Both the position numbers and the translations under genes were made by a program. The notes beneath the pieces are model-generated. The model saw only the letters and a list, made by a program, of their open reading frames with translations. It ran no database searches and was not told the origin of the DNA. From Pandoraea horticolens (lineage in GTDB: Bacteria; Pseudomonadota; Gammaproteobacteria; Burkholderiales; Burkholderiaceae), in the NCBI RefSeq assembly GCF_902459555.1, contig NZ_CABPSM010000010.1, forward strand, positions 1 to 64,000: a DNA stretch of 64,000 bases. The letters run 5' to 3'. Positions 1 through 9,339 of the stretch are shown piece after piece (positions within the stretch are counted from its first letter, which is position 1; every line of letters starts with the position of its first letter).

Positions 1-102
1 TTACGCAGATCGATTCGTTCGTCCTTCCGTGTGACTCTCAACCCGCCTTGAACACGGAATTTCTGACACCCCCGGACCGTTCTTCACTCGTGGGACAAGT
101 CC

Positions 103-605
<503 letters not shown>

Positions 606-740
606 CCACTACATTTGGATAAGCAGCTCAGTACGTCGAGTGTGGTGTATACCAGAAAAAAAGCCCACTACTTGCCCCAGTTCGAGTTGGGAGCAGCTTC
701 GTATGTTGAAGGGGCACGACGAAATCCCACCTTTAGATTT

Positions 741-1415
741 TCATTGAAAGGAGATGCGGTCCAGCGGTATTTCGGAGGTTTCAGTTACCCAGTAGTTCAA
801 GCACCGCATACCGTCGCAAACCGCAGCCCAAGGCGCACCAGGGACCCCCTGAGTGCTGACGTCGAACATCGTGGTCTTCGCGCCGCCGTTCTGGCCATGG
901 CGCCAGGCGACATTACTGTTGTACCCTCCCGAAGGTCGGACGTACCACAGCACGTTCTTCTGGCGGTTAGAGCAGTTGTCCCCAACATTGTTATCCGAAA
1001 GACGCATTTTATAAGCCGTGCCGACCGGAACAGTAAAGTGGCTGTCCCCAGCATCAATCATGCATTTAGCATCTGCTTGGGTAACGTCAAGCGAATAACT
1101 GCCGCTGCAATTGTAGAACACCACGTCATGATCTGAGCCTAAGACGCCAGGCGTTGCTTTTTTCTGCGCGGTGGGGGATGACGCAGAAGAGCAGGGTATT
1201 AAGCCACCAGGGTTCTTTCCTTGCTGGCTTGTCATTCTTCCGCCTAAGGTCTGTTGCGATGTGGCTGCGCTGTCAGTTGTTTCTGCCGACCAAGCCATAT
1301 TCATTACTGATGCGAAAAGCAGGACGAGAGCCGACGCAACCATCAAAACCGCAGCGACAACATTGGATTGCCGCATCGTCGAATTTCTGGGTATGGAGGT
1401 CTTCGAAACGTGCAT
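741..1415 (-). CDS. Secreted hypothetical protein
   Basis: I do not recognise the family. The protein has 224 residues if translation starts at the first ATG. A second ATG at 1376 gives a cleaner signal peptide (MRQSN then a hydrophobic stretch rich in Ala, Val and Leu, ending near MAWSAETT), and I prefer it. The mature part is polar, with several Cys (PCSSA, YNCSG, AKCMID, NCSNR, VCDGMRC) that could form disulfides, consistent with a periplasmic or exported protein. It is flanked by IS remnants on the left and an empty stretch on the right, so it looks like cargo stranded among mobile elements. No strong ribosome binding site is visible for either start. Confidence 0.6.
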   Translation of the reverse strand: MHVSKTSIPRNSTMRQSNVVAAVLMVASALVLLFASVMNMAWSAETTDSAATSQQTLGGRMTSQQGKNPGGLIPCSSASSPTAQKKATPGVLGSDHDVVFYNCSGSYSLDVTQADAKCMIDAGDSHFTVPVGTAYKMRLSDNNVGDNCSNRQKNVLWYVRPSGGYNSNVAWRHGQNGGAKTTMFDVSTQGVPGAPWAAVCDGMRCLNYWVTETSEIPLDRISFQ

Positions 1416-1764
1416 TTTTCGCTCAGAAGTTCAAGACTGACTCGCATGAATCGATGCGCTTCGGTATGCCGCATATGGCGGCTGCGTAATTAATTAAACA
1501 ATTAACCGCGCGAGCTGCGATCGACACAGATTCACGACGACTCTGCGAATCACCGTTTGCACGACAAAAAATCGCTACGAGTCCGAAAATTGGAAAGAGT
1601 TGCGAATTTTCGTCAAAATCTCGCGTTTCGTCTGCCTAAATTGTGTTCGCCGAAATCCCACGAGAAATTCAGACTCACAGCTCCACTGTGAGGTTTTACT
1701 GGGCGGTGGCAGCGCGAAACTCCTGGACGTCGTCCTCGTCAATGCCACCTCCCATTATATCAAA
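1416..1764. other. Intergenic stretch, no gene seen
   Basis: About 350 bases between two leftward genes. The left part is AT-rich (AATTAATTAAACAATTAA near 1489-1506) and could hold the promoter of the secreted protein gene. No convincing coding frame, RNA gene or repeat is visible. Confidence 0.4.
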
Positions 1765-2331
1765 CTACGGATGCAATGTTGGCGTATGAAGGCGACATGC
1801 GGATTTGAGTAGATCAAATATTACCTCTTCGGAATAAGGTTCATAATTCCTCACGGTTTCTATAGAGGTTGGCTCAATGGGAATAAGTACATCTTCCTTG
1901 CCATGAAGCCAAACTCCAATGAATGGAGCCTCATGGATGATAAGCAAACGCAACTCGCACTCTTCGCTTGGGGGTTTTAAGGCGATAACATTAATGGCGC
2001 GCATTGCGGCTCGCGCCGAGATGGCATTTTGGTGAATTGAACTAATCATCCTAATGCCGCCATTTGTCACAACATCAACCTCCACTTCGGCTCTATCTCG
2101 ACTTAAAAAATAATAACGCGTTCCCCAGTAATTTGCGCCATTAATTCCCGTGCCCGGGGAGATTTCATTGAGTGTTATTGTGTAACAATCAATCGGAGGG
2201 GATATATAAGAATCGACGAAATCGATCGAGGGAGAAAACCGACCGGAATCTGCGGCTACGTGCAGAAATTCCTGCACCAAATCAGCATTGACCTGTCCCG
2301 GATATTTCGTGCCAATCAGATCTAGAGATAG
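1765..2331 (-). pseudogene. Hypothetical gene, 5' end cut by an IS end
   Basis: The frame stays open from the IS boundary near 2332 to the stop at 1765, about 189 codons, reading through PLSLDLIGTKYPGQVNADL before the first usable start codon, a TTG at 2280 (171 residues). That upstream coding continuity, and the lack of a ribosome binding site at 2280, suggest the true N terminus was removed when an IS3-type element inserted. The product is an unrecognised soluble protein with mixed composition (e.g. SPPIDCYTITLNEISPG). Base composition is lower in GC than the core chromosome, suggesting foreign origin. A shortened product from TTG 2280 cannot be excluded. Confidence 0.55.
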
Positions 2332-2806
2332 TGGCTTCTCAGCTCAGACGAGGAGTTGCCATGAAGAATCGCCGGTACAGCGACGAACAGATTGTGCGGA
2401 TATTGCGCTAGACAGACCGAGACACAGTGCCTGAAGTGGCCAAGCGCCATGGCGTGAGCGAAGCGTCGATTTACGCTTGGCGAAAGCGCTTCGGTGAGAT
2501 GATCAGCGATGATGTCGAACGCCTCAAGACACTTGAAGCCGAGAACGCGCACCTCAAGAAAATGATCGCCGAGCGTGATCTCGAGATCGAGGTCATGCGG
2601 GAGATGCCGAGTCATTGAGGTCCTCAGCCGATTGATCAGCATGCATGGCGCACCACGTTATCTCCGGTCAGACAACGGGCCGGAGTTTGTCAGCACAGTG
2701 CTGTTGAAATGGGCAACTCAAGAGCAGATCGAGACGGCATTGATTGATCCAGGCAAGCCTTGGCAAAACGGTATCAACGAAAGCTTCAACGGAGAATTCC
2801 GCGATC
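2332..2806 (+). mobile_element. IS3-family element, internal-deletion derivative
   Basis: A candidate left end (TGGCTTCTCAGCTCAG) is followed by OrfA from ATG 2361 (MKNRRYSDEQIVRILR). OrfA has an in-frame TAG at 2409, then continues with an HTH (VAKRHGVSEASIYAWRKRF) and leucine zipper up to IEVMREM. At about 2607 it jumps directly into the middle of OrfB: IEVLSRLISMHGAPRYLRSD, then NGPEF and GKPWQNGINESFNGEFRD. This retains two of the catalytic motifs but has lost most of OrfB. The element is dead through both a nonsense codon and a large deletion, and its right part is replaced by IS21 sequence. Confidence 0.8.
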
Positions 2807-2971
2807 GCACTCGGCAGCATCGCAACGCAGATGGGAATCAAGACGCGCTTCATCTCCGTAGCGGATCTCGTCATCGCACTGGCGGCGGCCTCTCGACAGA
2901 ACCGGCTCGCCGACTTCCTGAAATGCAACATCATGAACGCTCGGCTGCTGATCATCGACGAGGTCGGATAA
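2801..2971 (+). pseudogene. IS21-family IstB ATPase fragment
   Basis: The frame reads ALGSIATQMGIKTRFISVAD, LVIALAAASRQNRLADFL and LLIIDEVG, the region of IstB between the P-loop and Walker B (IDEVG). The P-loop itself is missing, and the frame stops right after Walker B. It is joined head-on to the IS3 OrfB remnant, so one element inserted into, or recombined with, the other before both decayed. Not functional. Confidence 0.75.
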
Positions 2972-3145
2972 GAGATGAGCAGCAACACAGCTTGACCCTG
3001 GGTCAAGCGAAACTGGTGACCAGTAATTGGCGCTGACTCAGGGCCAGCCACCATGCTGGGCATCAACGTGGTGACCCGGGTGAGTCAAATCTAATGTGGT
3101 TCACAACGGCCCAAGTGGTTCGCTTCTAAGTTGCTGTTGACACAG

Positions 3146-3274
3146 CTTCTTCACCGGCTTTGCGCCTTCGATTTCGGGCAACCGGCACATGCCATGACGC
3201 TGGAGGCAGTGATACAGCGAAGATCTTGTCAGATGTGGAATTGTCGGCCGCGGGGCGTAGAGGCAGCCGTCGAG
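3146..3274 (-). pseudogene. IS481-family transposase fragment
   Basis: About 43 codons reading LDGCLYAPRPTIPHLTRSSL, then HCLQRHGMCRLPEIEG and KPVKK, the linker between the HTH part and the DDE core of IS481-type transposases. Everything after KPVKK, including the catalytic domain, is absent. A start fragment of the same kind of transposase (MGQVLHGS) survives at 8350. I cannot tell whether the two came from one copy. Confidence 0.7.
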
Positions 3275-3312
3275 CGGCAGCGTCGGTGCTGGCGATCGGC
3301 ACGATCGTTGCG

Positions 3313-3743
3313 TCATTGGGCCGTCGCCAGCAACTGCGTCGCCTTGTTGAACGCGCTAAGACGATGCAGCCGGTGCTTTGAGGATTTTAAGGGTGAGCGT
3401 GGGCGATTGGTCCGTGTTGGTGTCATACGCCACGACGTACATGACCTGGGCCTCAGTATCGAGTGCCTTGACGATGTTCGATTTGGGCACCGTGAAGGTA
3501 ATGTTCGCGCCGACCATCCTTTGAGAGACGGTCAAAGTGCCGGCGTTGTATTCGTCCGGGCCAACAATATTGAAATACAACGTGATTCTGTCGCCCACGG
3601 CCATGCCGTGATAAGCCGCGACGATGAAGTCCGCGCTGCGCTCGAGCGTATCGGTATAGAGAATGGAGGGGGGGGCCGTCCGTGGCGTTTGGACAATACG
3701 GGCGCGGCAAATAGGTTGCCGGAGTCGGATCTTGCTGAGTCAT
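3313..3743 (-). pseudogene. Decayed paralogue of the RCC1-type repeat protein
   Basis: Starts with a good ribosome binding site (AGGAG) and MTQQDPTPA, nearly the same start as the 1068-residue neighbour (MTQQDATPV). After about 25 codons the frame breaks in a run of eight C on the coding strand (3666-3673). Removing one C restores ILYTDTLERSADFIVAAYHG, then MAVGDRITLYFNIVGPDEY, a complete Ig-like module closely related to module 1 of the neighbour. The frame stops at 3356 (LKAPAASS), yet a shifted frame continues with HRLSAFNKATQ, matching HRLRAFNKTTQ located much later in the neighbour. So the copy has one frameshift plus a large internal deletion. Confidence 0.75.
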
Positions 3744-3833
3744 GATGGTCTCCTAGGATTAAGCGTTACTCCACAAATGACGCGAGGCCGCGCTTCGCCC
3801 GCCGTGGCGCGGGATGCCGCCTCGCCCCATGCC

Positions 3834-6800
3834 TTACCACACCTGCCTTGCCGAACTCGCGCGACCGCTCACCGCAGGAACGGCCTCATAGCTCAAGCCG
3901 CTGGCCAAGCGCGATCTGACCGACCCGCTGTCGCCGCCGCACGCCGCCGAGCCCCAGGTCACCACGCCGCCGCCCGCCAGCACGGCGACGAACACTTCGC
4001 TGTTCGCGTAGATAGCGCGCACGTTCTGAAGCTGGGCCTTGACCGTCGACGAATCGGCGCCGAAGGCCGTGTTCCCCCAGGTCACTACGGTGCCGTCGCG
4101 GCGCAACGCCGCGAACGCGCCATCGGTGCCGGTGATCTGCACGACGTCAGTGAGCTTCGCAATGTCGGGCGGCACGTCGCCCCCTGTCCAGGTATAACCC
4201 CAAGCGACGACCTGCCCGTTGCCGCGCCGCGCCGCGAAGGAGGTCCGGGTGGCAACCACCTCCTCGATATCTGCAAGGTTGGCGATGGCGGGCGGCACGG
4301 TGCCGCCGTAACCATCAGCGCCCCAGGCCAACACCCGCCTGCCCGCGGTGCGCACGGCGAAGGCGTGACCCGAGGCGGCGGCCAGTTCCACGATGTCCGA
4401 GCGGCCCGCGATACTGGCGGGGAGTGAACCACCGCCGTTCGGGTCGCCCCAGGCCACCACCTTGTTGTTGGCACGCAGCGCGCAGAAGGCGCTCCAGGTC
4501 CCTCGGACGTCTACAATGTCCGTCAAGGTGTCGATGCCGCGTGGCACGTCCGTGAGGTAAAACCCCCATGTTGCAACCCCGCCGGTTTTCCGTAATGCGG
4601 CGAAACTGAAAGAGGTGTGGTAAATGTCCACGACGTCGTTCAGTGCCTTGACAGCGGGCGTCAACTGCCCCCCGTTGCCTGCATCTCCCCAAGCCGTGAC
4701 ATGGCCGCTCGCATGCAGGACGGCGAAGGCCCAGGAGTTCCCGACGATGCGTGCCGCGTCGGTCACGCCCGCGGGCGCCAACCCGCCGTACGCTGACGAA
4801 CCCCACGCCGCAATCTGCCCGTTGCCGCGCCGCACCGCGAAGGCGCCTTGCGTGGAGGCCATCTCGACCACGTCGTCGTAGGCTCCGATGGCCGACGGCA
4901 CAGAGCCCCCCCAGGTCGGCACTCCCCAGGCGAGCACGCTGCCTTTGTCGAGGCGGGCCGCCAGGGCCGCGGAAGTGCCGGGAGGGGCCGCATCATTGCC
5001 GGTGGCGGCGATGTTGACCGGATGGATCGTGGCCGAATCGTCCTGCGTCTGCACGAGGAGCGAGGCCCACGGACGCGTGTCCTTGAACGAAGGCGCCAGC
5101 GTCCATGCGTTTGCGTCGTCATCCGCATAGCGCCATTGGGCGTTCAGCGGCTGCTGCGTCGTCTTGTTGAACGCGCGCAGGCGGTGCGACTGGCGTTCTC
5201 CTCGGCAACCGTTGCCGGTGTTGCGCGCCCCCATCACCAGCAACGGGCCGTGGTCCGGCAGGGCGACGACGTCGTAGAGCGACGGCGGCGACGTCTCTTC
5301 AGGCGCGCCGCTGGCCCGCATGACGGTGTAGTCGAGCGTCACGACATGATTGACGTCCGCCTGCACCGTGGCGAGCGGCACCGTGAGTGTAATGTCGCCG
5401 CCCGCTTCCTGGTCGTCCACCGTGGTAGAGATGACGGTCGTGCCAGCGCCCGCCGCGCCGTCCCAATACAAGGTGATTCGATCGCCGCTGCGGAACTTGG
5501 CCGAAGCGCCCAACCGCACCGTGGCCCCCTTCGGGCAGTCGTCCACGTTGAGCTGGGAGCCTTTGGCCTGGTCGATGGTCGCGGCGGGCAGAAGGCCTTG
5601 AACGATAATCAAGTCGAGCGGCAGGCTCGTGACGTAGGCGTTGCTGCCACGCACGAAATCGTAGGATGCGGTCACCTTCGCGTCGAGCCCCGCAGTGATC
5701 TTGTCGTACGGCACGTCGAACTCGATCGCCTGTCCAACGTCCGTCGCTTGGAGGACGCGATTGACGGTCCAACTGCCGGCGGGCTTCGCGCAGGCCCACG
5801 TCAGATTGACGATGTCACCCTGGCGCATGTCGGCATTCGGGGGCACGAACACCGGGCAGCCTTTCACTGCTGAGAGGTCGCGCGGATCGAGCACGCCTGC
5901 GATCGCATCGGGCACCGACGGCGCTGCGACCACGGCCGCTTGCCGCTCGACTTTCAGGGTGAGCACGTTGGACGACAGCCACTTGCCGCCGGCCTGCTGG
6001 ATCGCGTATTCGAACGTGACGTCGGCGTTAACGAACGCCTCGATGCTGGCGTACGGGATTTGGATCGGATACGGCTGCGTCACGTCGTAGTTCGCGGGGA
6101 GGGCGAATGGCACCTCTATCCCTTTCGGGGGGCCGCCGCCCCAAATCGTCTTGCCCTGAACACCGGGTTTCAAACTGTCATCGGGGCCGATGAGCCCCGT
6201 GGCCCCACTGAGCGCGAGGTTGGGGTTGAGAATACCGTCGATGGCTTCCTTGATGACCGGCGCGGCTGGCTTGCTGACGTCCACGGCATCGCCGATGCTC
6301 AGCGAATAAATGTGAGAGGGCTGCAAGGTGCCGCCCTGCTCGCGCTCATAGCGCACATTCACGGTTTGACCGATGTAGAGCTCGACATACTCGGCTGGGA
6401 CCACAAACGTGATTGAGCGCACGGCGCGGAGAGTGATTTCGTCGTCGTAGTAGCCCGGCTCGCCCTCGGCGCCCCAGTACAGGTAGACGGTGTCTTTCAC
6501 TGCCATGCCGTCATAGATTGGGATGACGACGCGCACGTTTTTGTGGGCGAGGTCAGTGTCCAGATGCTGATTGACGACGCCCTCCACGCTCGGTTCCTTG
6601 AGCAGCAATGGGGCGCCGATGGTAAGGCCGAGCTTGTGCGATTCGATGGGGTCCCCGCCTGCGGCAGGCTCGACGATGTAGTAAGCCACGACGTCGGTAT
6701 TGAGTGCTTTGACGATGTTCGCCTTCGGCACGGTGAAGATTGTGTCCGTACCGACCCGTCTTTTGGAGACGTCGAATTCATCGGTGTATTGGCCGGGACC

Positions 6801-7040
6801 GCCATCATCGAAATAGAAGAAGATGTGGTCACCCTGGGCCATGTCGGGATAGACCTCGACCTTAAAGTCCGAACCGCTACCGGGCACCTCGTCGGGATCG
6901 AGAAATTTGCCGGGGGCGTCGGCACAAACGGGCTCGGGATAATGGACCGCCGTCTCGACCGCGCCACTCGTCGCCGGATGCGGCGCGGGGGCGTTAGCGG
7001 AACCGTGCGGCGGCACCGGCGTTGCATCTTGCTGGGTCAT
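3834..7040 (-). CDS. Large multi-module protein: Ig-like repeats plus RCC1-type propeller
   Basis: 1068 residues from ATG 7040, chosen because AAGGAG precedes it; an in-frame start 63 bases upstream has no such support. Residues 1 to about 600 hold roughly five related beta modules of about 100 residues, each with a GDxIxLYW-like and a TFTVPxxxI-like segment (e.g. AQGDHIFFYFDDGGPGQYTD, RSGDRITLYWDGAAGAG). Residues about 690-1040 hold nine RCC1-type repeats, seen as VLAWGVPTWGG, IAAWGSSAYGG, VTAWGDAGNGG, VVAWGDPNGGG and so on, spaced about 45 residues and predicted to form a seven-bladed-type propeller. There is no signal peptide or membrane segment. Function unknown; RCC1 folds usually bind proteins, and several bacterial RCC1 proteins are exported effectors, but nothing here proves that. 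Paralogue remnants lie on both sides. Confidence 0.85.
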   Translation of the reverse strand: MTQQDATPVPPHGSANAPAPHPATSGAVETAVHYPEPVCADAPGKFLDPDEVPGSGSDFKVEVYPDMAQGDHIFFYFDDGGPGQYTDEFDVSKRRVGTDTIFTVPKANIVKALNTDVVAYYIVEPAAGGDPIESHKLGLTIGAPLLLKEPSVEGVVNQHLDTDLAHKNVRVVIPIYDGMAVKDTVYLYWGAEGEPGYYDDEITLRAVRSITFVVPAEYVELYIGQTVNVRYEREQGGTLQPSHIYSLSIGDAVDVSKPAAPVIKEAIDGILNPNLALSGATGLIGPDDSLKPGVQGKTIWGGGPPKGIEVPFALPANYDVTQPYPIQIPYASIEAFVNADVTFEYAIQQAGGKWLSSNVLTLKVERQAAVVAAPSVPDAIAGVLDPRDLSAVKGCPVFVPPNADMRQGDIVNLTWACAKPAGSWTVNRVLQATDVGQAIEFDVPYDKITAGLDAKVTASYDFVRGSNAYVTSLPLDLIIVQGLLPAATIDQAKGSQLNVDDCPKGATVRLGASAKFRSGDRITLYWDGAAGAGTTVISTTVDDQEAGGDITLTVPLATVQADVNHVVTLDYTVMRASGAPEETSPPSLYDVVALPDHGPLLVMGARNTGNGCRGERQSHRLRAFNKTTQQPLNAQWRYADDDANAWTLAPSFKDTRPWASLLVQTQDDSATIHPVNIAATGNDAAPPGTSAALAARLDKGSVLAWGVPTWGGSVPSAIGAYDDVVEMASTQGAFAVRRGNGQIAAWGSSAYGGLAPAGVTDAARIVGNSWAFAVLHASGHVTAWGDAGNGGQLTPAVKALNDVVDIYHTSFSFAALRKTGGVATWGFYLTDVPRGIDTLTDIVDVRGTWSAFCALRANNKVVAWGDPNGGGSLPASIAGRSDIVELAAASGHAFAVRTAGRRVLAWGADGYGGTVPPAIANLADIEEVVATRTSFAARRGNGQVVAWGYTWTGGDVPPDIAKLTDVVQITGTDGAFAALRRDGTVVTWGNTAFGADSSTVKAQLQNVRAIYANSEVFVAVLAGGGVVTWGSAACGGDSGSVRSRLASGLSYEAVPAVSGRASSARQVW

Positions 7041-7160
7041 GCGAGACTCCTTAAACGTGAAATGGATCTTGTGAGTCAAACGTCGAGGGCCGCGATCGCA
7101 CATCCCTCCTCGGTGGCGTGCGACAACCTGTCCTACGTCGCCTCATAGAACCGCCCGGCA

Positions 7161-7292
7161 TCATGTCGCTATGACGAACGAACTGTCGCCGCCACCGGTC
7201 GGCGCGCCCCAGGTCGCCGGCCCGCCTCCCGTCTTGAGCGCAACGAAGACGTCGGTGCTGGCATACATCACGCGGATGTCCGTGGGTTCTGT
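7161..7292 (-). pseudogene. C-terminal remnant of a second RCC1-type paralogue
   Basis: The last 43 codons read IRVMYASTDVFVALKTGGG, then ATWGAPTGGGDSS, and match the C-terminal end of the adjacent intact protein (VRAIYANSEVFVAVLAGGG, then VTWGSAACGGDSG). Everything upstream has been replaced by an IS6-type remnant. With the copy at 3313 this shows a former tandem array of at least three such genes, all leftward. Confidence 0.75.
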
Positions 7293-7338
7293 CGCGGTAA
7301 GCGAAGCTGGACGAGCGAGCGTGACCGAGAAGCTGCGG

Positions 7339-7585
7339 TTATGCGACCGGGGAATAGAGTTGCTCAGCGGGAGGCGGACGGCCCGCTTGGGGGCAGACAT
7401 TTGCCCCTTGCGAATCATGTGCATGGCCTCGATGCCGCCTAGGATGATGCGTACACAGCGGAAATTCTGGAAGCCCGGCATATCGGCCCGAGACGACGTT
7501 TGATCGCGCGGTGACCCGGCTCGACGAGGTTGTTCAGGTTCTGGTTCTGGTGGCCTTCGATGGGTGTCTCGTGCAGGGCGACCAG
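7339..7585 (-). pseudogene. IS6-family transposase C-terminal remnant, two frameshifts
   Basis: Pieces in three frames rebuild the end of an IS6/IS26-type transposase: GHQNQNLNNLVEPGHRAIKR, then after a frameshift near 7485 GFQNFRCVRIILGGIEAMHM and IRKGQ, then after a second shift AEQLYSPVA and TAA at 7339. The order and spacing match the family. The catalytic N-terminal part is missing. It abuts the RCC1 paralogue remnant on one side and the IS630 remnant on the other. Confidence 0.75.
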
Positions 7586-7587
7586 CG

Positions 7588-8292
7588 TGCGCCGCTATTT
7601 CAAGCTGCTGGGCTTGCAGCCGCATCGCAGCGAGAGTTTCAAAGCTGTCCACGGACTCGTTCTTCATTGAGAAGTTGCGCGACGTGGTCGGCCGGTACCT
7701 GAACCCGCCCGAGAATGCTCTGGTGCTGTGCGTCGATGAGAAGAGTCAGTGCCAGGCACTGGAGCACACGCAGCCGATGCTGCCCATGAGGCTGGGCTAT
7801 GTTGAAGGCGTCACCCACGATTACGTCCGCCATGGCACGACGACGCTGTTTGCTGCGCTGAACGTCCTGAACGGTGCGGTGTTGGCCGAATGCAAGCCGC
7901 GCCACCGGCACCAGGCGTTTCTTGCCTTCTTGCGCTCGATCGACAAGGCCGTTCCCGCTGACCTCGACGTGCATTGCATCGTGGACAACTGCAGCAGCCA
8001 TAAGCACCCCAAGGTCAAGGCGTGGCTGGCAGCCTGCCAGCGCTGGCATATGCGCTTCATCCCGCCCCACAGTTCCTGGCTCAATCAAGTCGAACGCTTC
8101 TTCTCTACCATTACCGACAAGGCGATCCGCCGCGGCTCGTTCAGTTCGGTCAAGTAACTGGTTCGGAAGATGGATCACTTCGTTGCGCACTACAACCAGA
8201 ACTGCAAACCATTTACTTGGACCGTCACCGCCGATTCAGTCCTGGCCAAGCTCAGCAGACTTTGCGAACGAATCAGCGGAACGGGACACTAG
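7588..8292 (+). pseudogene. IS630-family transposase, frameshifted and with a nonsense codon
   Basis: The frame encodes VLCVDEKSQCQALEHTQPML, IVDNCSSHKHPKVKAWLA and FIPPHSSWLNQVERFFS, the DDE core of IS630-type transposases with all three acidic motifs (DEK, DN, NQVE). At about 7639 one extra A shifts the frame away from the N-terminal piece (RRYFKLLGLQPHRSESFK). A TAA at 8155 interrupts the C terminus, after which the same frame resumes LVRKMDHFVAHYNQNCKPF and ends ERISGTGH at 8292. The N-terminal HTH domain is absent. A single active copy elsewhere could be the source, but this one is dead. Confidence 0.85.
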
Positions 8293-8349
8293 GTGTACAG
8301 TCCCGAATTTTCATAGTGCCACTCTCTCCTTGGAGTGGAAATAGGCACT

Positions 8350-8439
8350 ATGGGCCAAGTTCTTCACGGAAGCACCACAACGACAGGGGCAATCGTCAAA
8401 CGCTATCGCTACGAGACGCACAGCCAGTTTGAAATCTGA
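8350..8439 (+). pseudogene. IS481-family transposase N-terminal fragment
   Basis: Begins MGQVLHGSTTTTGAI, the very characteristic start of one IS481 subgroup, preceded by a short inverted-repeat-like stretch (AGTGCCACTCTC / GAGTGGAAATAGGCACT). Similarity is lost after about 17 codons and the frame stops at 8437. Complements in kind the middle fragment at 3146-3274. Confidence 0.55.
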
Positions 8440-8616
8440 CGCCGTAGCCAGCCAGCAGGTTGCGAGTCCAGTCTTTTTTTTAAGCGATTCCATGTCCAGT
8501 CCGAATTGCCAGTAGGCCACATACACTGGTCATAGCCAACTATTCAAACTATTAGTATTCAGGCTCCGTCGCAGTAACGACGCGTGTGGGAGTGGCCGCC
8601 TCGAGCGTTTCGGTAT

Positions 8617-8712
8617 TCAAAGAGCCAAGCTGTAGAATTGCTCGGCCAAGGACGCGTGTTGCCCTTCAGGGCAGTGCAGTTGCCCCTTGCGAATTAGGCG
8701 CATGCGAGGATT
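8617..8712 (-). pseudogene. Second IS6-family transposase C-terminal fragment
   Basis: Thirty-one codons read MRLIRKGQLHCPEGQHASL, then AEQFYSLAL and stop, the typical end of IS6-type transposases (HMIRKGQ...AEQFYSL). It differs from the fragment at 7339, so it is an independent copy. Surrounding bases (8440-8616 and 8713-8837) hold no gene I can recognise. Confidence 0.65.
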
Positions 8713-8837
8713 CCGGCAGTCGAACGGAAGGTCTTAAGAGGCCAGTTCAAAAATCCCGTGAGGGGCTGTTAACTTTCGAGGCGACCTGCTAACCTCAGGC
8801 ATCCAGGCAACGGAGATTGGGCGCGACCCGGTTCCAG

Positions 8838-8976
8838 GCACCACATCCTCGTAGACGCCAACGGCATTCCCATCGTCGCGATCCTCACCGGCGCAAACGT
8901 CAATGACGTCACGCAACTGCTGCCGCTCGTTGACTCGATTGCACCGATTCGCGGTGTTCGCGGCCGTCCCCTATTG
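8838..8976 (+). pseudogene. IS5-family transposase fragment
   Basis: Open frame without a start codon reading RHHILVDANGIPIVAILTGA, then NVNDVTQLLPLVDSI and RGVRGRPL. This is the central DDE region of IS5/IS427-type transposases (catalytic Asp in LVDANG, then TGANVNDVTQL). It is cut on both sides, on the right by an unrelated leftward frame. Confidence 0.7.
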
Positions 8977-9165
8977 CATGTAGTTGGCCAGTTCAGCCTT
9001 CAGCTTCGCGCGCCCCGCCGAGATCAGCTCGTTGATGGGCTGGCCCATCAACGCCTCGCAGGTCTTTGCCGCCTCACCCAGGATCGCGGTAGCGGCGTCG
9101 TTCTGGATAATCGTCAGTTTTAGTTCGGTGGTTGATGCTGGCGTGGTCAGCGAAGACCGCCTGGT
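8971..9165 (-). pseudogene. 3' fragment of an unrecognised gene
   Basis: A leftward frame with no start codon, about 64 codons, reading TELKLTIIQNDAATAILGEA, then KTCEALMGQPINELISAGRA and KLKAELANYMQ before TAG. The helical, well-formed composition and normal codon use suggest a real C terminus rather than chance. I do not recognise it. It is bounded by IS5 sequence on the left and the group II intron remnant on the right. Confidence 0.35.
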
Positions 9166-9339
9166 TTATCGGAGGAGTCGTGAGTCAAGAGCAAATGGCT
9201 CCTGCCTTGATACCGTCACTCGCTGAAAGTCAGCGTGGAGAGGATTCAGGATGACGCTCCAGTCTGCCGGACAAACGACGGAGCGTACTTTCATCGCAAC
9301 GGTGTTGGCCTCGGCCAGCCATGCCCGAACAATCTCTAT

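Noticed and set aside
615-1136. 173-residue rightward frame opposite the secreted hypothetical protein
   Set aside because: The leftward frame has a signal peptide and coherent Cys pattern; the rightward one does not.
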